This document shows, one piece after another, positions 31,436 through 39,708 of a DNA stretch of 47,527 nt. This DNA is from an uncultured Candidatus Melainabacteria bacterium (GTDB taxonomy: Bacteria > Cyanobacteriota > Vampirovibrionia > Gastranaerophilales > Gastranaerophilaceae): NCBI GenBank assembly GCA_949398305.1, contig CASLVD010000007.1, positions 1 through 47,527 on the forward strand, given 5' to 3'. Both the position numbers and the translations under genes were made by a program. The notes under the pieces were generated by a model that was not told where the DNA came from, made no database searches, and saw only the letters and a program-made list of their open reading frames with translations. Numbering within the stretch: the first letter of the stretch is position 1; every line of letters begins with the position of its first letter.

Positions 31436-33004
31436 TTACTTTTTTCTGTTTAATTTTACAAGTTCTGAATACATAACCTTGTATTCAATTGAATCTTCAA
31501 TACTTACAGCTTCTGACATATATTCTAAAGCTGTTTTGTAATCCTGTTTTAATTTATAAAACTTGCTCATTTCTGTATAATATTTCGGATTATTCAAATC
31601 ATATAAAATTGCACGTTTCATACATTCGATTGCTTCTTCTAAATCATCTGATTTTTCCCGGACAAGAGCAAGATAATAATATCCCTCCGAACAATTGATA
31701 TCAAGTGATATAGCTTCTTGAGCATAACCTTTTGCTAGCTCGTAATCTTCTTTTAAAAATGCACTTTTTGCGCCTAAAATATTTCCTAATATGTAATTTG
31801 GATTAATTTCAAGAATTTTATCAGATAATTCAATTGCTTTATCGTAATTTTTTTCTTTAATATAAATTTCAATTAAATCACTTAAATAGTTAAGATTTTC
31901 AGGATTTTTCGCAATCATTTCATTAACAATTTCTTCTGCTTTAGAAAAAATATTCAATTCCGTATAAATTTTACTCAGAGCACTTTTGGTGAAATCATCA
32001 TCAAAACCTTTTTTAATATTTTCTTCCAATATTTTTTGCGCACCAATAAAATCATTATTTTTAGCCAAAAGCATTGCTCTTAATACACGCGCTCCGGAAT
32101 GTTCAGGACAAATATCCAAAATCGCATCTATTTCTTTTTTGGTTTTTACAAAATCTTTCATATCATAAAATAAATATGCAAGAGAATATCTGTAATCCAC
32201 ATTATCAGGATTGATATACAAAGCTTTTTGGTATGCTTTTTGAGCTTCTTCTATCCAGCCGTTGTAAAAATAAGCGTTTCCAAGATTGTAATAATATTTT
32301 GAATTGGATTTATCAAGATTTGCAGCTTTTGAAAAACTTTTTATTGCTTCTACAAAATTCATATTTTCTAAATCAAATAGTCCTAAATAATTCAAAATTT
32401 CAGGATTTTGAGAGGTTTTGCCGATTTTTGAGAAAATTTCTTTTGCCTGTTCAAAATTATTTTCGTCAAATTTTATTCTGCCATCAAGCAGTAAAACTCT
32501 TTCATCATCAAAATCGCATGATGAGAGAAGTTCTTTAGCTTTTTCTTTTTCGCCGTTTGAATAAAATGCCGATGCGCATTCAATTTTTACATCTGAATTA
32601 AAAAATTCAGATTCTTTATATTTATCTATCTCGCAAAATAATTTTAGTTTCACAAGAATTTTCATTAAATCTTTCAAACTATCATTACAAGGATTTATTT
32701 CGAAAAGTTTTGTTGAAATTTCCAAAACACTGTCAGAATCTCCCTGACGCTCTTTTATTGTTCTGGTAAGTTTTAAAGCGCTAATATGATTCGGATTTAA
32801 TTGGAAGATTTTTTCCAGATAATGAGAAGCTCTTGAATAATTATTCAATAGAAAATACAACTCTGCAATCTGATAAAGGATTTCTACATTATCATTTTCC
32901 AATTCAAGTGCTTTATAAAGCATTTCAATTGCCGGTTTGAAGTTTTGTGTTTCTTTTAATTCAAATGCTTGTTTAATATAATCAATAGTTTGAGTATCTT
33001 CCAT
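31436..33004 (-). CDS. Cytoplasmic TPR-repeat protein
   Basis: 522 residues without signal peptide. Tetratricopeptide repeats fill the protein, for example YYYNLGNAYFYNGWIEEAQK and YRYSLAYLFYDMKDFVKTKK. The middle (about 100-200) is more divergent. A protein-binding scaffold, partner unknown. It begins 14 bp after the FtsB/DivIC-like gene, so it could work with a membrane-bound division protein. AGGATT precedes the ATG. Confidence 0.85.
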   Translation of the reverse strand: MEDTQTIDYIKQAFELKETQNFKPAIEMLYKALELENDNVEILYQIAELYFLLNNYSRASHYLEKIFQLNPNHISALKLTRTIKERQGDSDSVLEISTKLFEINPCNDSLKDLMKILVKLKLFCEIDKYKESEFFNSDVKIECASAFYSNGEKEKAKELLSSCDFDDERVLLLDGRIKFDENNFEQAKEIFSKIGKTSQNPEILNYLGLFDLENMNFVEAIKSFSKAANLDKSNSKYYYNLGNAYFYNGWIEEAQKAYQKALYINPDNVDYRYSLAYLFYDMKDFVKTKKEIDAILDICPEHSGARVLRAMLLAKNNDFIGAQKILEENIKKGFDDDFTKSALSKIYTELNIFSKAEEIVNEMIAKNPENLNYLSDLIEIYIKEKNYDKAIELSDKILEINPNYILGNILGAKSAFLKEDYELAKGYAQEAISLDINCSEGYYYLALVREKSDDLEEAIECMKRAILYDLNNPKYYTEMSKFYKLKQDYKTALEYMSEAVSIEDSIEYKVMYSELVKLNRKK

Positions 33005-33018
33005 AATCCTATCCGTTT

Positions 33019-33489
33019 CTATTCTTCAACCACTTCTTGCGGGATATAAATTTCACCTGCCGGTTCAACCGGTTTTTCTTTTTTCTTGAAATTGAAGCTT
33101 TTAAATTTCCATTTATTTTTCTTTTTTTTAGGTTCTTCAACTTTTTGATTTATAATAATCAAAACTTCATCTTCCCCAGCCATTTTAAGGTTATTTCTTG
33201 CTATTCCTTCAAGGCTGTTGTCTGATGTTACAACTTTTTTTTCTGATTTTAAATCTTCATTACGCATTTTTGCTTTTTTCAAAAGATTTTCAAGAGTAAC
33301 CATTTTTCCTTGATAAGAAATGATTTTACCAACATTCAATATTGCACCGTAACCTATTTGAATCAAACAAAAAATCAAAACAATAGTAAAAAAAGAATAG
33401 TAAAAACCGGTTTTACGACTATGTTTGCGGCTTTTCTTTTTTTCAGATTCATTCGGATTATTTTGTTGTTCGAAATTTTCGTCCGGCAA
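33019..33489 (-). CDS. FtsB/DivIC-like division protein
   Basis: 156 residues from a TTG start with AGGGGG about 8 nt upstream. A basic cytoplasmic tail (1-28), one membrane helix (about 29-52), a coiled coil (KMVTLENLLKKAKMRNEDLK) and a short segment (SLEGIARNNLKMAGEDEVLI) match the septum-initiator family. Members link FtsL and FtsQ in the divisome. The Lys/Pro-rich C-terminal 40 residues are an extra. Confidence 0.8.
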   Translation of the reverse strand: MPDENFEQQNNPNESEKKKSRKHSRKTGFYYSFFTIVLIFCLIQIGYGAILNVGKIISYQGKMVTLENLLKKAKMRNEDLKSEKKVVTSDNSLEGIARNNLKMAGEDEVLIIINQKVEEPKKKKNKWKFKSFNFKKKEKPVEPAGEIYIPQEVVEE

Positions 33490-33553
33490 TATTAAATCCC
33501 CCTCACATCAATTATATCAGAATTTTTTCATCAAACAAATTGTATGTATAAAT

Positions 33554-34462
33554 TTACAATTTGAAATTAGTTGTAACTTTAAACCTGTTTTTTACAAGTG
33601 AATTGTTTTCATCAAAAATTGAACTTGTACCAAGCTCTATGTTGAATCTATCTATATCTTTTTTCCCAAACGGATTTATAGATAGGACAAACTCTGCGAT
33701 TTTAATATTTTTTGCAAAATTTGCCGAAACAGTTTCTTTTAATGACAGATATTGACCAAGTTTCAATTCCGGTGCGAATGAAAAATAATCATTAAAATCA
33801 CCGTTTGTAGAGTTTACGGTTTTAGAAAATTCTGTGTTAAAAGCCATATATTTCGTGTCATATCGTGAATACAGCACTGTAGACTGTCTGAATTCCGCGT
33901 AATCAATTTTTTGCTTATACTGCGTTCCTGCTGAAAACTTCCCAAATGTTTGTTCTGTATCATACGAAGTTTGTTCAATAGTATATTCCATATTATTGAG
34001 TTTTGAGTAAAGATTGGTTGGCAATACGGTTGATTTATTAGCAGAGTACTTGCCGCCTTTAACTTTTACAGGCTTTTTGATTTTAACCATTTGGAATTCA
34101 TCCAGCTCATCTTCTAATGAAATTGCATCCTCTTCCTCATCATAAACAGCATACCCTTGTAAAACATCAGAATACATATCATCTATTTTATAAACTTCGT
34201 CAACAGGATTGTATTCTTCTTCCTGCTCTACAACACCGGAAGTATCTGCTGTAATATCATCTGATACAATATCATCAGATACTTTTTCATCTTTTTTATC
34301 AGAAGAAGACACATTTGTATCCTCTTTGACAACATCGTCCGGAATATGATAGATAAACACCTTTGGCGCATCTTCATTTACTTTTTCAGGGACAGTCGTT
34401 TTTGCCATAGAGGGTAAAAATGTCAACATGAAAGATATTAACAATAAGCTAACCTTCTTCAT
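33554..34462 (-). CDS. Exported acidic protein, possible outer-membrane beta protein
   Basis: 302 residues. Signal peptide about 1-20 (FLPSMAKT). Residues 40-115 are very acidic and Ser/Thr-rich, probably a disordered linker. From about 150, alternating strands such as YDTKYMAFNTEF and LSLKETVSANF, and the final RFKVTTNFKL with an aromatic near the C-terminus, suggest an outer-membrane beta structure. Not recognised. The promoter is TTGCTG-17-TAAAAT with 6 nt to the ATG, so the mRNA is probably leaderless. Confidence 0.65.
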   Translation of the reverse strand: MKKVSLLLISFMLTFLPSMAKTTVPEKVNEDAPKVFIYHIPDDVVKEDTNVSSSDKKDEKVSDDIVSDDITADTSGVVEQEEEYNPVDEVYKIDDMYSDVLQGYAVYDEEEDAISLEDELDEFQMVKIKKPVKVKGGKYSANKSTVLPTNLYSKLNNMEYTIEQTSYDTEQTFGKFSAGTQYKQKIDYAEFRQSTVLYSRYDTKYMAFNTEFSKTVNSTNGDFNDYFSFAPELKLGQYLSLKETVSANFAKNIKIAEFVLSINPFGKKDIDRFNIELGTSSIFDENNSLVKNRFKVTTNFKL

Positions 34463-34468
34463 ATGATT

Positions 34469-34497
34469 ATTTTACATCATTTTTTTAATTTCAGCAA
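34469..34497 (-). promoter_or_regulatory. Promoter of 33554-34462, probable leaderless start
   Basis: TTGCTG (34497-34492), 17-nt spacer, TAAAAT (34474-34469), then AATCAT and the ATG. One of the clearest leaderless layouts in the window. Confidence 0.6.
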
Positions 34498-34523
34498 CGA
34501 TTTTTGTAAAAAAACTATACGAC

Positions 34524-34552
34524 TTGACAAATATATTTTTACATGTTAATAT
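34524..34552 (+). promoter_or_regulatory. Orphan consensus promoter
   Basis: TTGACA (34524-34529), 17-nt spacer, TAATAT (34547-34552). No plus-strand protein gene follows. Confidence 0.75.
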
Positions 34553-34558
34553 GTGTGT

Positions 34559-34608
34559 GGGGTAAATGTATATTTATAAGTCTTATCATTTGATGAGACT
34601 TTCTTTTT
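34559..34608 (+). ncRNA. Candidate small RNA, about 50 nt
   Basis: It starts about 7 nt after a near-consensus promoter. It ends at a terminator whose stem AAGTCTTATCA/GATGAGACTT (34578-34588 with 34592-34601, one G-U pair) is followed by TCTTTTT. The G-U becomes A-C on the other strand, which favours plus-strand use. Residues 34568-34586 are perfectly complementary to the mRNA end of the 6660-7070 gene. Confidence 0.6.
34578..34608 (+). terminator. Terminator of the candidate small RNA
   Basis: 11-bp stem with a small T-rich loop and a TCTTTTT tail. The downstream TGAGAC/GTCTCA could form an alternative hairpin with the 3' arm. Confidence 0.65.
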
Positions 34609-34621
34609 GTCTCAGAGGTAT

Positions 34622-35431
34622 TTAATATACAACCATAAATGATTTAAGCATTCTTCCGCCGCCATCACCTTTTGAAACAACTTCAATTTTGTCTTTGTAA
34701 TTCATAGAAGTTGAGCTTCCGCCGTCAAATGCCATTGCCCTGTCTAGTTTTAACTCATTGCAAAGCTTTTGAACATCATATAAATCCATCGGATTTTCAT
34801 CTGTGATAATTAAAATATGACATTCATCTGTTCCTTTTAAACCAATAATTGTTCTTGATGTTTTATGTAAAACAGAAGCTGATTCCCTGATAACTTCACC
34901 GGCTTCATTTTTAACAATAAAACCTTCTTCTTCCATTTTTAATTCAGGCAGAATAAGCGGCCCGCCTTGAGCTGATGTTACAAGTGCACAACCAAACGGA
35001 ACTTCTGATTTATGAGAAACAATTGAATACTCAAACTTATTTCCGCATTGCATTACTCTAAATTCACTGCGGTTTAGGATTTTATTCATATTTTTTCTGA
35101 AAAACGGATTCAAAAGAAGCGAATTGTTAAACATTGGATCAGCTGATGTGATTCTGTCTGTAACAACATAAGATATTGTTTTACCGTTTTTCGGGTCAAA
35201 GAAACCTGCATTTACAGTAAGCGTTGCTTTCGCTTTTTGGTGCGCTTCTCTGTTTGTAATCAAATCCTCAGATGTTACAAATTTGATTTTCTTTTTAATT
35301 TTTTCACCCTTCAAAATAATATGATAAATCCCGTTATCTTTATCAATTGACATTTCGCCTGCTGCAAAAACAGGTGAAAATACAGCTGAAAAAGTTATAA
35401 CTAAAGTCAAAAATAGTTTCATTAATTTCAT
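34622..35431 (-). CDS. Phosphodiester glycosidase family protein (NAGPA-like)
   Basis: 269 residues from the ATG at 35431, with AAGGAT upstream. Signal peptide about 1-24 (FSPVFAAG). The NAGPA-type domain shows VNAGFFDPKNG, GGPLI, RTIIGLKG and a C-terminal MAFDGGSSTSM with GGGRML. Relatives uncover or cleave sugar phosphodiesters, or act in exopolysaccharide metabolism. It is probably periplasmic. Only 1 bp follows the lptF/G stop, so it is part of that operon and may act on envelope glycans. Confidence 0.85.
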   Translation of the reverse strand: MKLMKLFLTLVITFSAVFSPVFAAGEMSIDKDNGIYHIILKGEKIKKKIKFVTSEDLITNREAHQKAKATLTVNAGFFDPKNGKTISYVVTDRITSADPMFNNSLLLNPFFRKNMNKILNRSEFRVMQCGNKFEYSIVSHKSEVPFGCALVTSAQGGPLILPELKMEEEGFIVKNEAGEVIRESASVLHKTSRTIIGLKGTDECHILIITDENPMDLYDVQKLCNELKLDRAMAFDGGSSTSMNYKDKIEVVSKGDGGGRMLKSFMVVY

Positions 35432-35432
35432 A

Positions 35433-36551
35433 TTATAAATCCTTAGACTTGTAGAATCCGCAAATAGCAATTGTAAATGCTATAGTTGGAAGCGTTGATG
35501 TAATAAACGGTGATAAAATTTCTTTTTCTGCCAGCAAATCAAAAAACGGCAGAGTAATATAATAAACAAATATAAATCCGATTGCAATAGTAAACCCGAT
35601 AAGTCTTTGTTCACGAGGTTTGCTAAATCCTAACAAACATCCCAATATTGCAAGCAAAATACAAATTAACGGATGGAAAAATCTTTGGAGATATTTGTTT
35701 AAAGTTCCGTGATATTCTTCAGATAAACCTTCTCTTTTTAGAAGTTTTACATAATTTTTCAAGTCTTTATTATTGATTTCACGTTCTTTCATTGTTGAAT
35801 ACGTCATCAGTGTAAAGGCATCTTTTGCTGATTGTCCTTCCAAAACTTTTAATTTATCAATATGCTTAATATCAATATAAATTCCGTCAGGAGAAATCTT
35901 ATAATTTGAAACATCTTCAAGTTCCCACCTGTCATCATATGCATAACCGCGTTTAGCAGAATAAATATTTGTAAGCTGGTGAACATCCTGATAAACATGG
36001 CTGTCAAAATCAAGCACTATAACATTATTCAATTCTCTGTCATAAGATTTTGACACAATAACAGCCGCAAGCGGATGGCCTGTTTCATCTTTTTGCGTAT
36101 AAATATATTGAGTTGAACGGATACTACCTTTAATTGCCATAATTTTAGCAGCAGCAGTCGGAGTTCCCTTATCGCCTGTCAAGAAACAAAGGAATGTAAA
36201 AATTACACTAAGCACAACAACAGGTGCAATAATTCGCGGAAAAGACATTCCGACAGCTCTAAAAATAGTAATTTCAGAATCCTTACTCATTTTATCAAAT
36301 GTGAATAAAGTTCCTAAAAGCAATCCTACAGGAAAAGCTTTATCCAAAATCTTCGGCAGTTCATAAAACAATAAAAGTATAGCTGTTTTTAGCCCATATT
36401 CGCCTGCTAATGCTCCTTTAATTGTGTTTAAAAGAATTTCCGGCGCAATCCAGACAATAGTAAACAGCAAAATAGCAACCAAAGATGCTAAGCTTACCTG
36501 TTTAAACATATATCTGTCATAAATAGTTATTTTAGGAAACTTGAAATTCAT
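35433..36551 (-). CDS. LPS export permease, LptF/LptG family
   Basis: 372 residues. YDRYMFKQVSLASLVAILLF starts the first of about six membrane helices. The region FDKMSKDSEITIFRAVGMSF is the cytoplasmic coupling segment, and a periplasmic beta-jellyroll-like domain (about 145-265) lies between helices 3 and 4. With LptB it lifts lipopolysaccharide out of the inner membrane. Only one permease gene is present here; LptF and LptG cannot be told apart. Its ATG overlaps the lptB stop by 1 bp (TAATG). Confidence 0.9.
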   Translation of the reverse strand: MNFKFPKITIYDRYMFKQVSLASLVAILLFTIVWIAPEILLNTIKGALAGEYGLKTAILLLFYELPKILDKAFPVGLLLGTLFTFDKMSKDSEITIFRAVGMSFPRIIAPVVVLSVIFTFLCFLTGDKGTPTAAAKIMAIKGSIRSTQYIYTQKDETGHPLAAVIVSKSYDRELNNVIVLDFDSHVYQDVHQLTNIYSAKRGYAYDDRWELEDVSNYKISPDGIYIDIKHIDKLKVLEGQSAKDAFTLMTYSTMKEREINNKDLKNYVKLLKREGLSEEYHGTLNKYLQRFFHPLICILLAILGCLLGFSKPREQRLIGFTIAIGFIFVYYITLPFFDLLAEKEILSPFITSTLPTIAFTIAICGFYKSKDL

Positions 36552-37276
36552 TATAATGAGAAATCCTTTCCTAAGTAAAACTCTTTAGCAACAGGGTTAA
36601 CAGCAACTTCTTCACTTTTACCCTGAATTTTAATTTTACCGTCAAAAATAACATATGCTCTATCTGTAATTGATAATGTCGCTTTCGGGTTGTGGTCTGT
36701 AATTAATACACCCAAACCTTTATCTTCAGAAAGTTTTCTGATATTGTCTTTAATTTCACCGATTGCAATCGGGTCAATACCTGTAAACGGTTCATCTAGC
36801 AAAATAAAATCAGGACTTGCAGCCAACGCTCTTGCAAGCTCTACACGGCGTCTTTCACCGCCTGATAAAGAAATAGCTGAAGCCTTACGAAGTCTTGCAA
36901 CACCGAATTCGGCAAGTAATTCTTCCAATTTTGCTTTCTTTTCACATTCAGTAAGTTTATCATTCATCTCAAGAACAAGTTTGATATTATCCTCAACAGA
37001 CAAACTTCTAAAACTTGATGCTTCCTGAGGCAAATATCCGATTCCGGCTCTTGCTCTGATATGCATAGGCCATGATGAAATCTCCTGACCGTCAAGTGTA
37101 ATACTTCCCTTATTAGGTTTTACAAGCCCTACAACCATATAAAATGTTGTGGTTTTACCTGCACCGTTCGGTCCTAAAAGACAAACAACTTCACCTTTAT
37201 TAATACTGAAAGAAACATCATTAACAACGCTTCTGTCACCGTAAATCTTTATTAAATTCTTCGCCTCAATTCTCAT
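36551..37276 (-). CDS. lptB: LPS export ATPase LptB
   Basis: 241 residues from the ATG at 37276, with GGGGAT close upstream. ABC ATPase with Walker A GPNGAGKTT (35-43), Q-loop LPQEASSF, signature LSGGERRRVELARAL, Walker B FILLDEPFTGID and the His of TDHNPKATL. It powers the LptF/LptG transporter. An in-frame ATG at 37300 lies only 3 nt after the -10, before the expected transcription start, so it is rejected. Confidence 0.95.
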   Translation of the reverse strand: MRIEAKNLIKIYGDRSVVNDVSFSINKGEVVCLLGPNGAGKTTTFYMVVGLVKPNKGSITLDGQEISSWPMHIRARAGIGYLPQEASSFRSLSVEDNIKLVLEMNDKLTECEKKAKLEELLAEFGVARLRKASAISLSGGERRRVELARALAASPDFILLDEPFTGIDPIAIGEIKDNIRKLSEDKGLGVLITDHNPKATLSITDRAYVIFDGKIKIQGKSEEVAVNPVAKEFYLGKDFSL

Positions 37277-37299
37277 TTTATCCCCTTTATTTACATACA

Positions 37300-37339
37300 A
37301 TTTTACTGAAAAAATAACCGAAATGCAAACATTCAGTAA
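37300..37339 (-). promoter_or_regulatory. lptB promoter inside an inverted repeat
   Basis: TTGCAT (37328-37323), 17-nt spacer, TAAAAT (37305-37300). TTACTGAA (37303-37310) and TTCAGTAA (37332-37339) form an 8-bp inverted repeat that brackets the spacer and -35 and overlaps the -10, a likely operator. Confidence 0.55.
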
Positions 37340-37579
37340 AAATTTTAAATGTTTTATTTTTACAAAAACATTAAGAATTGTAAAAATCAGCAGGATAATA
37401 TGTTACTTTTCAAAAAATATCGGGAATATAACATGTACACAGACCATTTTCTTTTTCTTTATTTTCTCCTACACAAAACATTTTACCGAAAAAAGCCGTA
37501 ACAACGGCTGTTTTTCTTTGGAAAAGGATACAAAAAAAGCCCAAAAATTGACAAATTTTTGAGGTTTTTCAAATCCGAC
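37340..37579. other. Intergenic region, orphan hairpins
   Basis: AT-rich stretch with no convincing gene. AGCCGT/ACGGCT (37494-37499 and 37504-37509) has T-runs on both sides and looks like a bidirectional terminator with no obvious transcript to serve. CAAAAATT/AATTTTTG-type pairing lies near 37543-37562. A 79-codon frame at 37323-37562 is composition-driven and lacks a ribosome-binding site. Confidence 0.4.
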
Positions 37580-37645
37580 CTTAGGTGTGTGAACATCAGG
37601 TCGTGTGCGGGATAGCATATAACCTGATGTGAAACTGTACCCTAG
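37580..37645 (+). ncRNA. Rod-like structured RNA candidate upstream of the GGDEF gene
   Basis: ACATCAGGT/ACCTGATGT (37593-37601 and 37622-37630) is a perfect 9-bp helix. A 2x2 internal loop leads to TGTGC/GCATA with loop GGGATA. Outer flanks (TTAGGTGTG with TGTACCCTAG) can extend the rod. A G-U pair would be A-C on the minus strand, favouring plus-strand transcription. It is not a c-di-GMP riboswitch of class I or II as far as I can judge. Confidence 0.4.
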
Positions 37646-37681
37646 AATTTGCAGAAAAATAAAAATTTTTCTCGCAAATTC
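37645..37681 (+). other. 16-bp AT-rich hairpin
   Basis: GAATTTGC/GCAAATTC (37645-37652 and 37674-37681) plus AGAAAAAT/ATTTTTCT (37653-37660 and 37665-37672), with one bulged C. It directly follows the rod-like RNA. There is no proper U-run; it is possibly a boundary or attenuator hairpin in the GGDEF leader. Confidence 0.45.
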
Positions 37682-37795
37682 ATAAGTTTAGTTTTGTAAA
37701 CATATTTGTAAACTGTTAAAGTTTTTATTTAACACGGTCGAATATAAATTTGTAGAAAGAATCTTTTATGCTAAAGTAACAATAAGAGGAGCTTT

Positions 37796-38458
37796 ATGGT
37801 TGAGAATTTAGAAGATATGGAATTTGCAATCCCTGACGGACTTTTAGACGAAATTCAACAGAATATTGAAAATATTATCCGCGATTTTGATGTACCGGAA
37901 GAAAATAAAAATGAAGTTATAAAACAAATTAACTATATTTATACAAGAACAAAATATTTATCCATAACTGATGAATTAACCGGACTTTCTAACAGAAGAT
38001 GTTTTGACAGTACTTTTGAAAAAGAATTTTTAAGGGCGCAAAGATACAATAATAAGCTTACTCTTGTAATGTTTGATATTGATTTTTTCAAAAAAGTTAA
38101 TGACACATACGGTCATCAGTGCGGAGATTATATTTTGAAACAGGTTTCAAATGCTGCACTACAAACATTTAGAAAAACAGATACCGTATTTCGTTTTGGC
38201 GGGGAAGAATTTGTCGTAATCCTTACAGAAACAGATATCGAGCAATCAATTATACCGCTTGAAAGATTTAGAAAAACTGTTGAAACCCTTGATTTAAATT
38301 ACCAGAACCAAAAACTAAATATCACAGTAAGTATCGGAGCATGCCAGCTTACTCCTGAAATTCATACAGCAGAAGAATTTCTTCATCAAACAGATAATGC
38401 GCTTTACGAAGCTAAAAATTCCGGCAGAAACAAAACCGTTCTTAGTAATTATCAGTAA
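37796..38458 (+). CDS. Diguanylate cyclase (GGDEF domain)
   Basis: 220 residues. A short helical N-terminus (1-52), without membrane helix or known sensor, leads into a complete GGDEF domain: DELTGLSNRR (59-68), FDIDFFKKVND, and GGEEF at 135-139, an active-site variant. RKTD at 126-129 is placed like the inhibitory I-site (RxxD, five residues before GGEEF). It makes the second messenger c-di-GMP, probably as a dimer. AGAGGAG precedes the ATG. Its end overlaps the convergent toroid gene by 17 bp. Confidence 0.93.
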   Translation: MVENLEDMEFAIPDGLLDEIQQNIENIIRDFDVPEENKNEVIKQINYIYTRTKYLSITDELTGLSNRRCFDSTFEKEFLRAQRYNNKLTLVMFDIDFFKKVNDTYGHQCGDYILKQVSNAALQTFRKTDTVFRFGGEEFVVILTETDIEQSIIPLERFRKTVETLDLNYQNQKLNITVSIGACQLTPEIHTAEEFLHQTDNALYEAKNSGRNKTVLSNYQ

Positions 38459-39656
38459 TTTTTAAGATATTTTGGAACTTCAACCAGCCTGTTACAACAT
38501 GCTGTACGTTATCAATTCTTATAACACTGGCGTTTGACGTAACACCCGGTTTAACCCAGTTAGCGGAGTTTGGCAGACCGCCCGCCTGTTCGCCTGTTTT
38601 CACCTGAACTTTACTTAAAAACATACAGCCGATTGATAATGATTTAAAAATAACTTTTCTAAGATTTTCGTTATCAGTACAAAAATAAATTGATGCCAAG
38701 CCTTCCATAATTGTACCCAGACTGCAAGGCATAATATTATTTTTGAATGCTCCAAAATAGCTGTTATTTTGATTTGTAATTTGATCGCTTAAGGTTGGTA
38801 TAGCCATTTGTTCCGCATACATTCTGTATGTATTTTTTTCTTCCGGTGTAACAAGATTGGCTTTAAATAATTTTTCTACAACAAGTACAGACCAATGGTC
38901 AAACGGAATATCAAGTTCTAAAGATTTTCTTGTTTTTACAAGATAATCCATAATTTTTTTAACTCCAGCAAGCCATTTTTCCTGAGGATCAACTTCGTAC
39001 AAATACAAAAGCCCCGCAGCAGCTTCAGCAGGATAATAAATAGCTTCGGCTTGCTTATTGATAATCCCTGTTGTCATATCGTAATATGCGTAAATATTAC
39101 CGTCTTCACTTTGCATAGACAATAAAAATTCACCCAATCCCTGCAAAACCTCTAACTCAATAGCATTTTCGGAATACAAATTTGCTAAAGCACACAAAGC
39201 AACACCTGCTGCACCTGATTTTGCAATCGGAAATTTAATCCCTTCTTCTTCCGGAATTGATATTACTACGTTTTTTCCATCCCCAATACTTTTGATATAT
39301 CTGTCAACAAAATATTTTGATGATTTAATTCTTTCTTCTTTATATTTACTTACTAAACCGTATTTTTCATACATATACATAGAATACAAAACACCGGCAT
39401 GGCGGAGTGAATTGTACGTATTATTTTCATAAGTTATTTCAGAATCTATATTTTTGCGATATTGAAATCTGCCGTTTTCTAAAATATTTCTGCCAATATA
39501 TCCCATAGAAACAGAAATTTCCTGAAAATACGGTAAGTCTTTTGTATGTTCATGGGTATTTTTTTTCGCGTCTTTATAAAGTATAGATACGAACACCGCA
39601 ACTATAGTTAAAAATATAACAGGAATTAATACTGTTGGTGATGATATATCAAACAT
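38442..39656 (-). CDS. Membrane-anchored alpha/alpha-toroid protein
   Basis: 404 residues. One N-terminal membrane helix (about 8-27) is followed by a helical repeat domain with GVLYSMYMYEKYG, SGAAGVALCALANLY, YYPAEAAAGLLYLYE and ASIYFCTDNENL. This is the alternating helix pattern of six-hairpin glycosidases and related toroids. Glycan processing on the outer side of the membrane is a guess; catalytic residues were not identified. TGG-TATAAT ends 6 nt before the ATG, another leaderless candidate. Overlap with the c-di-GMP synthase gene is convergent. Confidence 0.65.
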   Translation of the reverse strand: MFDISSPTVLIPVIFLTIVAVFVSILYKDAKKNTHEHTKDLPYFQEISVSMGYIGRNILENGRFQYRKNIDSEITYENNTYNSLRHAGVLYSMYMYEKYGLVSKYKEERIKSSKYFVDRYIKSIGDGKNVVISIPEEEGIKFPIAKSGAAGVALCALANLYSENAIELEVLQGLGEFLLSMQSEDGNIYAYYDMTTGIINKQAEAIYYPAEAAAGLLYLYEVDPQEKWLAGVKKIMDYLVKTRKSLELDIPFDHWSVLVVEKLFKANLVTPEEKNTYRMYAEQMAIPTLSDQITNQNNSYFGAFKNNIMPCSLGTIMEGLASIYFCTDNENLRKVIFKSLSIGCMFLSKVQVKTGEQAGGLPNSANWVKPGVTSNASVIRIDNVQHVVTGWLKFQNILKITDNY

Positions 39657-39662
39657 ATGATT

Positions 39663-39671
39663 ATTATACCA
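39663..39671 (-). promoter_or_regulatory. Extended -10, possible leaderless start
   Basis: TGG-TATAAT (39671-39663) with AATCAT between it and the ATG at 39656. Confidence 0.5.
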
Positions 39672-39708
39672 AAGTTAAATTAAAATATAATAAAGCATTT
39701 GTATGATA

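Noticed and set aside
34593-34618. TGAGAC/GTCTCA hairpin as the terminator of the 34622-35431 gene
   Set aside because: No U-run on the minus strand; the overlapping plus-strand hairpin with TCTTTTT fits a terminator better.
37323-37562. 79-codon plus-strand frame upstream of the GGDEF gene
   Set aside because: Phe/Thr/Lys-rich composition typical of AT-rich noncoding DNA, no Shine-Dalgarno, and a terminator-like hairpin inside it.
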